DNA of 6,460 nt from Deltaproteobacteria bacterium UBA2385 (GTDB lineage Bacteria; Myxococcota_A; UBA796; UBA2385): the NCBI GenBank assembly GCA_002343455.1, contig DDSR01000090.1, positions 1 through 6,460 on the forward strand, read 5' to 3'. Of this stretch, positions 1 through 6,446 are shown one piece after another. Within the stretch, counting starts at the first letter, position 1, and each line of letters begins with the position of its first letter. A program made the translations under genes and the position numbers. The notes under the pieces are model-generated. The model searched no databases. It had not been told where the DNA came from and saw nothing but the letters and a program-made list of their open reading frames with translations.

Positions 1-1
1 C

Positions 2-667
2 GCCCAGGCCGCGCACATCGGCGCCCTCGCCGAGCGCCTCGACGCCCACCGCAAGGCCGTCCACGCCGCAGACCCCAAGGCCTGCCTCACCGCCCAGTAC
101 AACGCCCTCCAGCGCCACCGCGAGGCCCTCGCCGGAGGGCCGCCGCTGACCCCCGCCGAGCGCGCCTTCCACGACCGGGCCCTGACCGGCCTGCTCGCCG
201 AGCTGCACGACGAGCTGGACCAGGCCGTAGCCCTGGCCTACGGCTGGCCCGCCGACCTCAGCGACGACGAGCTGCTGCTGCGGCTGGTCGCCCTCAACCG
301 CGAGCGGGCCCGCGAAGAAGACCAGGGCCAGGTCCGCTGGCTGCGCCCCGAGATCCAGGCCGGCGCCGCCCGGCCGACGCAGGTCTCCCTGACCTCCGAG
401 CTCGACGATCCCGGCGCCGACGAGGCCACCCGCACCGAGCGCCCGATCTGGCCCAAGGCCCTGCCCGAACAGGTCCGCGCCATCCGCGCCCTGCTGGCCG
501 ACCGCACCGCCGCCTTCAGCGTCGACGACCTCGCCCGCACCTTCAAGGCCGCCCGCCGCCCGGCCGTCCAGGCTGTCCTGGACAGCCTCGCCGAGCTTGG
601 CTTGCTCGTCCGGGTCGAGGGCGCCCCGCCCTCGTACCTGCGGGCGTTGACCCCCGAGCGCGGCTGA
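2..667 (+). CDS. C-terminal part of a class I SAM-dependent DNA methyltransferase (5' end outside window)
   Basis: This reading frame is open from the window edge and gives 221 residues before TGA at 665-667. It resembles the C-terminal region of large COG1002-type adenine DNA methyltransferases and type II restriction-methylase fusions. The recognisable block is YGWPADLSDDELLLRLVALN (from about residue 80), followed by an RWLRPE motif at residues 112-117. In that family this block follows the target-recognition region. After an acidic linker, the last ~70 residues (starting WPKALPEQVRAIRALL) look like a small helix-turn-helix or winged-helix tail. The catalytic NPPY and SAM-binding motifs lie upstream of the window, so activity, a fused nuclease and the start codon cannot be judged. 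Codon use is extremely GC-rich, with mostly C or G at third positions. The gene ends 46 bp before rdrA on the same strand, so the two could share a transcript. Family assignment is from recognised motifs; a restriction or BREX/DISARM-like role is inference. Confidence 0.82.
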   Translation, partial: AQAAHIGALAERLDAHRKAVHAADPKACLTAQYNALQRHREALAGGPPLTPAERAFHDRALTGLLAELHDELDQAVALAYGWPADLSDDELLLRLVALNRERAREEDQGQVRWLRPEIQAGAARPTQVSLTSELDDPGADEATRTERPIWPKALPEQVRAIRALLADRTAAFSVDDLARTFKAARRPAVQAVLDSLAELGLLVRVEGAPPSYLRALTPERG

Positions 668-677
668 GCGTTGGCTT

Positions 678-685
678 CACCGGTG
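678..685. promoter_or_regulatory. 8-bp palindrome in the methyltransferase-rdrA gap (possible operator)
   Basis: CACCGGTG is a perfect palindrome in the 46-bp gap upstream of rdrA. A weak -35-like TTGGCT lies at 671-676, and TAGCAT (687-692) or the T/A-containing stretch at 695-702 are the only -10-like candidates. None has a convincing match and spacing. An 8-bp palindrome in GC-rich DNA can occur by chance. A dedicated rdrA promoter is therefore unproven, and readthrough from the methyltransferase gene is equally possible. Confidence 0.2.
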
Positions 686-700
686 GTAGCATCGGGTATG

Positions 701-707
701 GGAGGAG
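701..707 (+). promoter_or_regulatory. Strong Shine-Dalgarno that fixes the rdrA start
   Basis: GGAGGAG is a near-consensus ribosome binding site. It ends 6 bp before ATG at 714, which is good spacing. The in-frame TTG at 708 directly abuts this site and is too close to be used. ATG 714 is therefore the preferred start, two codons inside the longest reading frame. Confidence 0.75.
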
Positions 708-713
708 TTGGTC

Positions 714-3700
714 ATGTCCGAAACCCTGAGTTGGTCGGTGCCCTTGCTCGCCGAGCAGATCCACGAAGAGGAGTGGGAGCTGCTGCGGTCGCTGCTGCAG
801 CGGCTCGACGAGCACGCGAAGGCAGCGGCCCCCCCAGCGTGGGCCGAGGTGAAGACGAAGAAGAGCTGGGCACAGATCGACCACCGCCCCACACGCCCCG
901 TCTTCCTGCTGGACGGGGAGAGAGGCACGGGCAAGACCACCCTGCTGCAGACGCTGGTGTTCTGGTGTGAGGAGGAGTACTGGAAGAGCCTGCCCGAAGA
1001 CGAGCAGAGTTCAGTTCAGACCAGCCTTGGTGATGCGTCGGGGGTGCTCAAGCGCCTGCACTTCCTGCCCACGATCGACTTTGATCCCCTGCCGCAGGGG
1101 ATGCCCATTCCAGGCGCCATCGTGCAGCGCTTCGAGGTCGTCGTCGACGACCTGGACAAGCGGCGTACTAATGCTGCGGGGACCGATCTTCGGGAGACGT
1201 GGCGCAAGCTCCTGCGCGAGCTACTCCAGGCATTCCCGGCGGACGGCGTCGGCCCGCAGAAGATCGGCTACGACGACCTGGTGTCGATGGCCGTGGACCG
1301 CGGCGAGCAGGCCCGCTTCTGGCTGAGTCATGGCGAGCACTTTCGCGCCTTCATCGACGAGATCGTGACCGCGGCGGGCATCGCTGGCGACCACCTGCTG
1401 GTCATGCCTATCGACGACCTGGACATGCAGGTCCGTCGCACGCCCGAGACACTGTGGGCCCTGTCCATGCTCTACCACCCCAGGCTTGTGTACCTGGCCA
1501 CGGGTCACACCCGCCAGCTCGTGGGGGTGATGGACCTTCACTACCGGGGGCTGCAGGCCGACCTGCTTCGCGGTGCTCCTGCAGAGGTCGAGGACCTCGC
1601 GGGCACGCTGGCAAAGGCGGTGGTCGACAAGCTGGTCGCGCCTGCGGCACGGTTTGAGGTGCGACGCGTTCGCTGGGACGAAGCCACGACGCGCCTCAAA
1701 CTCTCGCCGTCCACCGACGGTGATCGGGCCCTGTCGCTCCTCGCCACCACGCTTTTGGACTATCCCAGCCATCGCAGCCTGACCTGGCGCGATGTCACGC
1801 AGCTTAAGGCGCTGACGGGGAACCCGCTCTTCGAGCACCTTGTGCACATACAGGCTCGCGAGCATGGATTCGACGTGCACCGGATCGAAGACGGCCGCCT
1901 CCGACTGAGGCCCGGATCGGCACGCAAGCTGTGGTTGGGTCTGCGTGCAACGGATGTCCGGGTGGCCCCCGGCGATGACGGTTCACACCTTGCGGTGGCA
2001 ACCGACCTTGAGCTGGTAGACGCCCCCGACGATGGGCAGCCGGTAGGGCCTGGGCTGCGCTGGATCGTGGAGCTACAGGGGGCCAAGCTGGTCGCGGCGC
2101 GTAATGTCGAAGCACAGGCGGCGCACCGGACACCGCTGGCTTGGACGGAGAGAGACGGGAAGCCCATCTACTGGCCGCATTTGCTGCCCGAGGCCCTGGG
2201 GCAGCGCATCGCGGCAGCGAAAGAATGGGCGAAGCGTGCGGCCAGGTTGAACATGGCCAACCCGGAGGAGGTGACCTGGGCGTGGTTGAAGTGGGTAGCA
2301 GGCGAGGCCATGGAGCCGGGGGCGTTCCCTGATGATGGAGAGCCCGGCCTTTCCCTGTGGGCCCTACGGATCGAGGCGCTGCGTGCCGTGATGGTAAGCG
2401 AGGAGGATCACAAGACGGTCGACCCCGTTCAATCGAGGTGGTTCGCCCATCATCTGCCGGTCCTGGCTGCGCCCGAGCTTGCCTGGCCGATGTTGACGGC
2501 AGATGCGATTCTGCGCGAGGCCATCGATCTCTGGACGAAGGGAGAAGAGCCATTGTCGCCAACCTGGCTAACCTGGGCCCAGGTCGCTTGGGAGATCTGG
2601 GAGGAGGAGCGCCGATCGTTGGTGAACGTTCCTCAAGAGCCTGACTGGTTTCTGGCCTGGACGGTGTACCGAGAGTTCGCCAACAATGGGGGCACCGCTT
2701 GGGTGCGCTTTGTGTTTTCGACTGTGGCCCAGAACGACAGCCTGGCCTGGGATCAGGTTCGTTGGAAGGGCACTCGCTCTCGACGGCGTGTCAGGGGCGC
2801 TGGACACCCCGGTCAGCTCCTATGGTTCTGGATGGAAGGCCACGGAGACATCCATGCCAACGCCTGCACAATGGCCGTCAGTCGCTTGGTGTGGGAGCAG
2901 CGCCCTTTGCAGAGGGAAGTGCTTCTTCTGGTAGACTATGTGGCCAGAGCAAGTGACAGCATCGCCCTCCTACTCGTTCGTCTCTGGAGCTTGTGGTGCA
3001 ACTGGTCATCTCGACGCTTGAAGGTGGATACCTCGAGCTGGTTGAAGACAGAGGATGGGCAGACGCTGGTCTATGGCGGACCCCGACTGCATCTGGAGGC
3101 GAAGCCCGACGCTGTTTCGGAGCCGTTGATCGCCGGCAAGATTGGTGTGCTTCGTCCAACCTTGTGGACTGCGACGGGAGGTGACGCCGAGATCGCAACG
3201 GTGGCCTATGTCCAGCAGGCTCTGGTCACCTGGCTGGGCGCGGCACAGACGGTCGCATGGGACCGCGCTGGGCCCGAGGAAACTGAGTACCAGGGATTCG
3301 AACGTATCACGCTTCAGCCCATGGCCGTGCTACGGCACGGCGACCATCGCCTCACCCTGCCGACGACCGGAGCATGGGGTGATCAGGAATTTGGACGGTG
3401 GTTGTGGGACCGCGCCGTTGACCGGGTTCAGGAGCTGTTGCGTAAGCAGGTTCCTCCGGCGTCCCTTGAGCGCTGGGTGTTCGCCACCTATCTGCACGTT
3501 GGACTGAAAATTGTGGTGGGAGATCGCGACGCACGCTCTGCGGCCAATCTACCGACGTACCCGGTGAACGAGGACGCACTGGACAAGCTTTGGAGTCTTG
3601 CGGACTACGCCAAGATGGAGGGCAGTCCACTCCTGAACGAAGTGCAGGAGTGGACAGAGTCGCTCTTGGACCACCTGCCCCTTGAGCTGCGCGACATCCT

Positions 3701-3728
3701 CACCAAACCCCGCGCCGTTCCATCGTGA
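714..3728 (+). CDS. rdrA: RADAR system AAA+-type ATPase RdrA
   Basis: This is the predicted ATPase subunit of the RADAR anti-phage system, a cytosolic protein of 1004 residues. Known RdrA proteins form a ring that works with the deaminase RdrB. Seen here: a Walker A motif GERGTGKT at residues 68-75, then a hydrophobic strand running into acidic residues (LLVMPIDDLD, D234/D235/D237) as Walker B, and a sensor-1-like strand LVYLATGH at 258-265. A segment with LPTIDFDPLP lies between the Walker motifs, as in several large STAND/AAA-like ATPases. No signal peptide or membrane segment is apparent. The C-terminal ~650 residues match no domain I recognise and are rich in Trp, for example TWLTWAQVAWEIWEEE near residues 615-632. 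The stop overlaps the rdrB start (GTGA). G+C falls in the middle and 3' part of the gene (36/60 at 2701-2760). A run of seven C lies at 829-835. Without the partner gene, only 'large P-loop NTPase' would be safe; the deaminase neighbour supports RdrA. Confidence 0.88.
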   Translation: MSETLSWSVPLLAEQIHEEEWELLRSLLQRLDEHAKAAAPPAWAEVKTKKSWAQIDHRPTRPVFLLDGERGTGKTTLLQTLVFWCEEEYWKSLPEDEQSSVQTSLGDASGVLKRLHFLPTIDFDPLPQGMPIPGAIVQRFEVVVDDLDKRRTNAAGTDLRETWRKLLRELLQAFPADGVGPQKIGYDDLVSMAVDRGEQARFWLSHGEHFRAFIDEIVTAAGIAGDHLLVMPIDDLDMQVRRTPETLWALSMLYHPRLVYLATGHTRQLVGVMDLHYRGLQADLLRGAPAEVEDLAGTLAKAVVDKLVAPAARFEVRRVRWDEATTRLKLSPSTDGDRALSLLATTLLDYPSHRSLTWRDVTQLKALTGNPLFEHLVHIQAREHGFDVHRIEDGRLRLRPGSARKLWLGLRATDVRVAPGDDGSHLAVATDLELVDAPDDGQPVGPGLRWIVELQGAKLVAARNVEAQAAHRTPLAWTERDGKPIYWPHLLPEALGQRIAAAKEWAKRAARLNMANPEEVTWAWLKWVAGEAMEPGAFPDDGEPGLSLWALRIEALRAVMVSEEDHKTVDPVQSRWFAHHLPVLAAPELAWPMLTADAILREAIDLWTKGEEPLSPTWLTWAQVAWEIWEEERRSLVNVPQEPDWFLAWTVYREFANNGGTAWVRFVFSTVAQNDSLAWDQVRWKGTRSRRRVRGAGHPGQLLWFWMEGHGDIHANACTMAVSRLVWEQRPLQREVLLLVDYVARASDSIALLLVRLWSLWCNWSSRRLKVDTSSWLKTEDGQTLVYGGPRLHLEAKPDAVSEPLIAGKIGVLRPTLWTATGGDAEIATVAYVQQALVTWLGAAQTVAWDRAGPEETEYQGFERITLQPMAVLRHGDHRLTLPTTGAWGDQEFGRWLWDRAVDRVQELLRKQVPPASLERWVFATYLHVGLKIVVGDRDARSAANLPTYPVNEDALDKLWSLADYAKMEGSPLLNEVQEWTESLLDHLPLELRDILTKPRAVPS
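3725..3728 (+). promoter_or_regulatory. GTGA stop/start overlap (translational coupling of rdrA and rdrB)
   Basis: The rdrB start GTG (3725-3727) overlaps the rdrA stop TGA (3726-3728). The preceding ~25 bases, including ccccgcgccgttccatc, contain no purine-rich Shine-Dalgarno. Translation of rdrB therefore most likely depends on ribosomes terminating on rdrA. This would link the output of the two subunits. Confidence 0.7.
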
Positions 3729-5980
3729 ACCCTCCGCTGGATCGCATCGCCGCTGAGGCCCTGGCCTGGCCGCTCGCCAGTCCCGACTCCTTCCGCGAGC
3801 CTCAGACGCAGGTGAAGCCCGGCCACCTCGCAGACGAGCTTCGAGGCCGCCTGGCGCGCAAGTTCCCCGGCACACCCGATCTTCAGGGCCTCGACCAGCT
3901 CACCCAACGTCCAGACTGCACCCTCAGCCAATACCTCTCCAAGCTCGGGGATGATTTCCTCCAGCCCGGCGGCCCGGTGATGCGCCTGCGGCCCGACCGC
4001 GCGTGTCCAGGCCGTGAAATCCTGCATTGGCGTTGGCTGTCCCTGCGCCTGCCTCCCTCGCTGCTCGTCGCCGCAGCCAGCCCACCGGGCAGCACGCCCC
4101 CAGAACGCGTGGTGGTCCTGGACCCCGCCCTGGCCCCGACCGGCAAGGTTGCCCACCTGCACCTCCACCGCAGCGGCAACCAGGGCTTTGAGGATGTCTG
4201 GGTGGGCATCGGGTTACGCGAACCCACGCGAAGATGGATGTTTGACCCGCCGGACGATCCATTTCGGGTATCGCGTTCGGACACACCGCTTCCAAACGCG
4301 CGTTTTCGCGCCGATCGCCGCAGCGAGTGGGGCTGCCTGTTGCGTCGGGCTCACCTCGCGCGCCTCTACCTGGGTCGGGCAGCGTGTGAGCGAAGTCGGG
4401 TTGAGGCCGTCGCCGGCAGGAGCTGGCATCTGCTGGTGCCGCTGCTTCGAGGATGCATCACACCCGATCCCTTCGACGAAGCAGCCGTCGATCGCCTGTT
4501 GCATGAGGCGGTCCTCGACGCCGAGACGGGGGGGGAGTGGTTCAACCCTACGGCCGAGCGGCGCTGGCTGCGATGCACGATGGACCACCTTGGTTCGGGC
4601 CTTGAAGACCAGAAGTTCGAAGCTCTCTGGTGCCAGGTCGTGAGGCTCAAGACCATCTGCTACCAATGGCTGGTCCAGTCTCCCCTTGAGTCTGGACTCG
4701 AGGCGTTCATCCAAGTGCTTCGCCGAGCCGATGCGCTGGATGACCTCGAAAGCGGGCAGCTCTCATGGAGATCGCCGCCGCTCGACGTGCGCGCGGTCGA
4801 GCTGCGAGGCACGCCGCCGAGTCCGCACAAGCTCGAACTGGTTCGCAAGGATGTGGAGGATGGCCCCGACCGGCCTCCTCACGCTTGCTTCATCGTGCAC
4901 CTCCTCCGGTCGCCCCGGGGAGAAGTTGATCGGGACCGCCCCTACCTCGTCCAGCATCGAACGACCCGCGACCAAGCCGATCACTTCTGCCGCCTCCTCG
5001 AAGGGCCGGGCCACGTCCTCTCCTGGATCCGGGGACTGGACCTCGCCTCCGACGAGCTGCGGGGTCCCCTGTGGTTGCACGCGCACACGATCGCCAGGGT
5101 GCGCTCCTGGTCCCGCGAGCTGGCGGCCAGGGACCCCGCGGGCCGGATCTGGCCGCTGCGCCTGACGCTTCACGCCGGGGAGCAGTTCCACCATCTGCTC
5201 GGCGGACTGCGCGCTGTCCATGAGCCCTTCATCTGGGGCCTGATGGAGCGCGGGGATCGCCTGGGCCACGCCTCGGCGCTCGGTCTGGACCCAACGAAAT
5301 GGTACAAGAAGCACCAAAAGGTCGAGGTGCCTCGCCTGGACCGCCTGTTGGACCTGATCTGGCTGCGGCTCGCCCTGGAGAAGCTCAATGTTCCCGCCAC
5401 GGTGGACCAGATCAGACGGCTGGACGAGCAGATCGATGGCACAGCGAGGGACATTTTTTTTGCAGGCGCCCTGTGTTCCGATTGGCCGCAGTTCTTCGAG
5501 CAGCTCGGGACACGCTCGCTGGAGCCGCCGACCGGCAGCTCGCTCATTGATCAGCTCATGGAGTCCCCAGGGACCATCGCGCGGGCCCGGACAAAGTGCG
5601 CCGTGGGGGCGGTCCTCCCCGACGAGGCCGCCCTCGTCACAGAGGTCCAGGACGCGCTGCTGGACCACCTCTCGCGCTGGCAGACCGCCATCGAGGTCTG
5701 CCCCAGCTCCAACCTGCTCATCGCGCCCTTCGACGCTCCGCTGGACCAGCCCATGTTCCACCTCCGGCCGGTCGATCCCGACAAGCACGGGGTCCTCCCC
5801 GTGTGCATCAGCGCGGACGACCCCTTGCAGTTCGCGACGAACCTGGCCGACGAGTACGCCTACGCCTGGGCCGGCATCGTCCACGGCGCCGAGTCCGCCA
5901 AACCCGCCGCCTGGGCTCGGGCCTGGCTGGACGACGCGGCCGCAGCCTCCTGGCGACACCGCTTCACCCGTGACTGTTGA
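3725..5980 (+). CDS. rdrB: RADAR system adenosine deaminase RdrB
   Basis: This is the predicted deaminase effector of RADAR, converting adenosine to inosine in RNA and/or ATP/dATP. It has 751 residues, is probably cytosolic, and shows no signal peptide or membrane segment. All landmarks of the zinc-dependent adenosine deaminase superfamily occur in order. HLHRSG gives zinc ligands H146 and H148. HAGE gives zinc ligand H483 and catalytic E486. DRLGHA holds catalytic H515. EVCPSSN occupies 657-663, and SADDP gives the zinc ligand D698 and substrate-facing D699. Ordinary adenosine deaminases are about 350 residues, so this protein carries a long N-terminal extension. It also has large insertions between HxH and HAGE and between GHA and SADDP, as expected for RdrB. 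Its start GTG overlaps the rdrA stop and lacks its own Shine-Dalgarno. Runs of eight G (4528-4535) and eight T (5454-5461) lie in the frame. The last codons merge into a downstream tandem repeat. The superfamily is near certain; the RADAR call rests on size, order and the ATPase partner. Confidence 0.93.
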   Translation: MNPPLDRIAAEALAWPLASPDSFREPQTQVKPGHLADELRGRLARKFPGTPDLQGLDQLTQRPDCTLSQYLSKLGDDFLQPGGPVMRLRPDRACPGREILHWRWLSLRLPPSLLVAAASPPGSTPPERVVVLDPALAPTGKVAHLHLHRSGNQGFEDVWVGIGLREPTRRWMFDPPDDPFRVSRSDTPLPNARFRADRRSEWGCLLRRAHLARLYLGRAACERSRVEAVAGRSWHLLVPLLRGCITPDPFDEAAVDRLLHEAVLDAETGGEWFNPTAERRWLRCTMDHLGSGLEDQKFEALWCQVVRLKTICYQWLVQSPLESGLEAFIQVLRRADALDDLESGQLSWRSPPLDVRAVELRGTPPSPHKLELVRKDVEDGPDRPPHACFIVHLLRSPRGEVDRDRPYLVQHRTTRDQADHFCRLLEGPGHVLSWIRGLDLASDELRGPLWLHAHTIARVRSWSRELAARDPAGRIWPLRLTLHAGEQFHHLLGGLRAVHEPFIWGLMERGDRLGHASALGLDPTKWYKKHQKVEVPRLDRLLDLIWLRLALEKLNVPATVDQIRRLDEQIDGTARDIFFAGALCSDWPQFFEQLGTRSLEPPTGSSLIDQLMESPGTIARARTKCAVGAVLPDEAALVTEVQDALLDHLSRWQTAIEVCPSSNLLIAPFDAPLDQPMFHLRPVDPDKHGVLPVCISADDPLQFATNLADEYAYAWAGIVHGAESAKPAAWARAWLDDAAAASWRHRFTRDC

Positions 5981-6130
5981 GCCCATGATTCTCGATGGAT
6001 GAGCGGTCATCTCCAGGGAATCTTGGGTTGAGGCCAAGTTGCTCGCAGGATGAGTGGTCAACCCGCGAGTATCTTGGTCCTGGGCCAAGTTCCTCGCAGG
6101 ATGATCTGCCATCCCACGAGAAACTTGGGC
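5971..6130. repeat. 51-bp degenerate tandem array, each unit with two hairpins
   Basis: About three units repeat at an exact 51-bp period: CTCG-type boxes start at 5991, 6042 and 6093, and GTTGAG recurs at 5976 and 6027. Each unit is a 28-nt imperfect hairpin (5991-6018, 6042-6069, 6093-6120), a 3-nt linker, a 17-nt hairpin (6022-6038, 6073-6089) and another 3-nt linker. The short hairpin has CTTGG/CCAAG arms. The long one has CTCG/CGAG outer arms in units 2 and 3 and a varying GGATG/CATCC-type inner stem. The first, degenerate short-hairpin segment (5971-5987) covers the last codons and stop of rdrB, and the array decays after CTTGGG at 6124-6129. Function is unknown. It could act as a 3' UTR structure, a protein or DNA target, or a mobile palindromic repeat. 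Confidence 0.75.
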
Positions 6131-6159
6131 TCCGCCTCTGTGAGGCGTGACGTGGGCCC
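6127..6159 (+). terminator. Weak hairpin downstream of rdrB, possible transcription end
   Basis: GCCTC (6134-6138) and GAGGC (6142-6146) can pair around a 3-nt loop, with outer GGGC (6127-6130) and GCCC (6156-6159) possibly extending the stem across an asymmetric internal loop. No T-tract follows, so it is not a standard intrinsic terminator. It is listed only because no better terminator candidate is seen between rdrB and the window end. Confidence 0.2.
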
Positions 6160-6268
6160 TGTCGGCGAAGGCTGCCGGCCCTCACTCTCACCTCCACACA
6201 AGCTTGACTCGGCGCTCACCAAGACCACCCCTCCCACCCCAATGCCGGCGCCCGGCTCTCGACGGAGA

Positions 6269-6309
6269 GACAGAAGTCTCATTCCTGATTCAGAGATGGC
6301 ACTTCTGTC
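6269..6309. repeat. REP-like palindromic repeat, copy 1
   Basis: A 41-bp element with perfect 9-bp arms, GACAGAAGT (6269-6277) and ACTTCTGTC (6301-6309), plus an internal CTGATTCAG palindrome (6285-6293). It is repeated 136 bp downstream with one base difference (T at 6282 against C at 6418). High identity, small size and a strong hairpin fit the REP-type elements mobilised by IS200/IS605-like (RAYT) transposases. No transposase lies in the window. Confidence 0.7.
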
Positions 6310-6322
6310 CTGCCTGGGAGCA

Positions 6323-6360
6323 GGATCTGGTCGCTTCGAGGCTCTCCACCTCCCAGATCC
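6323..6360. repeat. 8-bp inverted repeat between the two REP-like copies
   Basis: GGATCTGG (6323-6330) and CCAGATCC (6353-6360) form perfect 8-bp arms around a 22-nt loop. A competing pair, TGGGAG (6315-6320) and CTCCCA (6350-6355), overlaps it. This may be part of a compound element together with the flanking REP-like copies, or chance. No follow-on T-tract marks it as a terminator. Confidence 0.35.
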
Positions 6361-6403
6361 GGTCAAAATCTGGCCGATTCCGGCCCGAAAGGCGCTTGAT
6401 AGG

Positions 6404-6446
6404 GGACAGAAGTCTCACTCCTGATTCAGAGATGGCACTTCTGTCC
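6404..6446. repeat. REP-like palindromic repeat, copy 2
   Basis: Same element as the one starting at 6269 and in the same orientation. Its arms extend by one pair to GGACAGAAGT (6404-6413) and ACTTCTGTCC (6437-6446). It is followed by a C-rich run near the window end. Two near-identical same-strand copies about 100 bp apart resemble the paired arrangement common for REP sequences. Confidence 0.7.

Noticed and set aside
708..710. TTG as the rdrA start
   Set aside because: It abuts the GGAGGAG site, leaving no spacing; ATG 714 is correctly placed.
1221..1880. Minus-strand 219-codon frame within rdrA
   Set aside because: It lies fully opposite the ATPase core, whose Walker motifs prove the plus-strand frame; composition artefact.
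3725..5980. Housekeeping adenosine or AMP deaminase
   Set aside because: About twice the size of ordinary adenosine deaminase, overlapped with a large ATPase gene and next to a DNA methyltransferase; RADAR RdrB explains all three.
4763..6112. Long minus-strand open frame (449 codons) opposite rdrB
   Set aside because: It mirrors rdrB in a GC-rich sequence where antisense frames stay open by chance; it has no recognisable domain, and its first ~40 residues are just the translated 51-bp repeats (17-residue period).
5991..6123. CRISPR array
   Set aside because: The whole 51-bp unit is repeated, with no alternation of invariant repeats and unique spacers, and no cas gene is present.
5971..6130. 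Type III toxin-antitoxin RNA repeats (ToxI-like)
   Set aside because: ToxI-type repeats are shorter (mid-30s nt) and precede a small toxin endoribonuclease gene; no such gene follows here.
5964..6197. Minus-strand frame encoding 17-residue repeats
   Set aside because: The repetition comes from the 51-bp period being divisible by three; it overlaps the rdrB end and has no supporting start signal.
6050..6424. Plus-strand 124-codon frame downstream of rdrB
   Set aside because: It starts inside the tandem array and runs through both the array and a REP-like palindrome; no domain and no convincing ribosome binding site.
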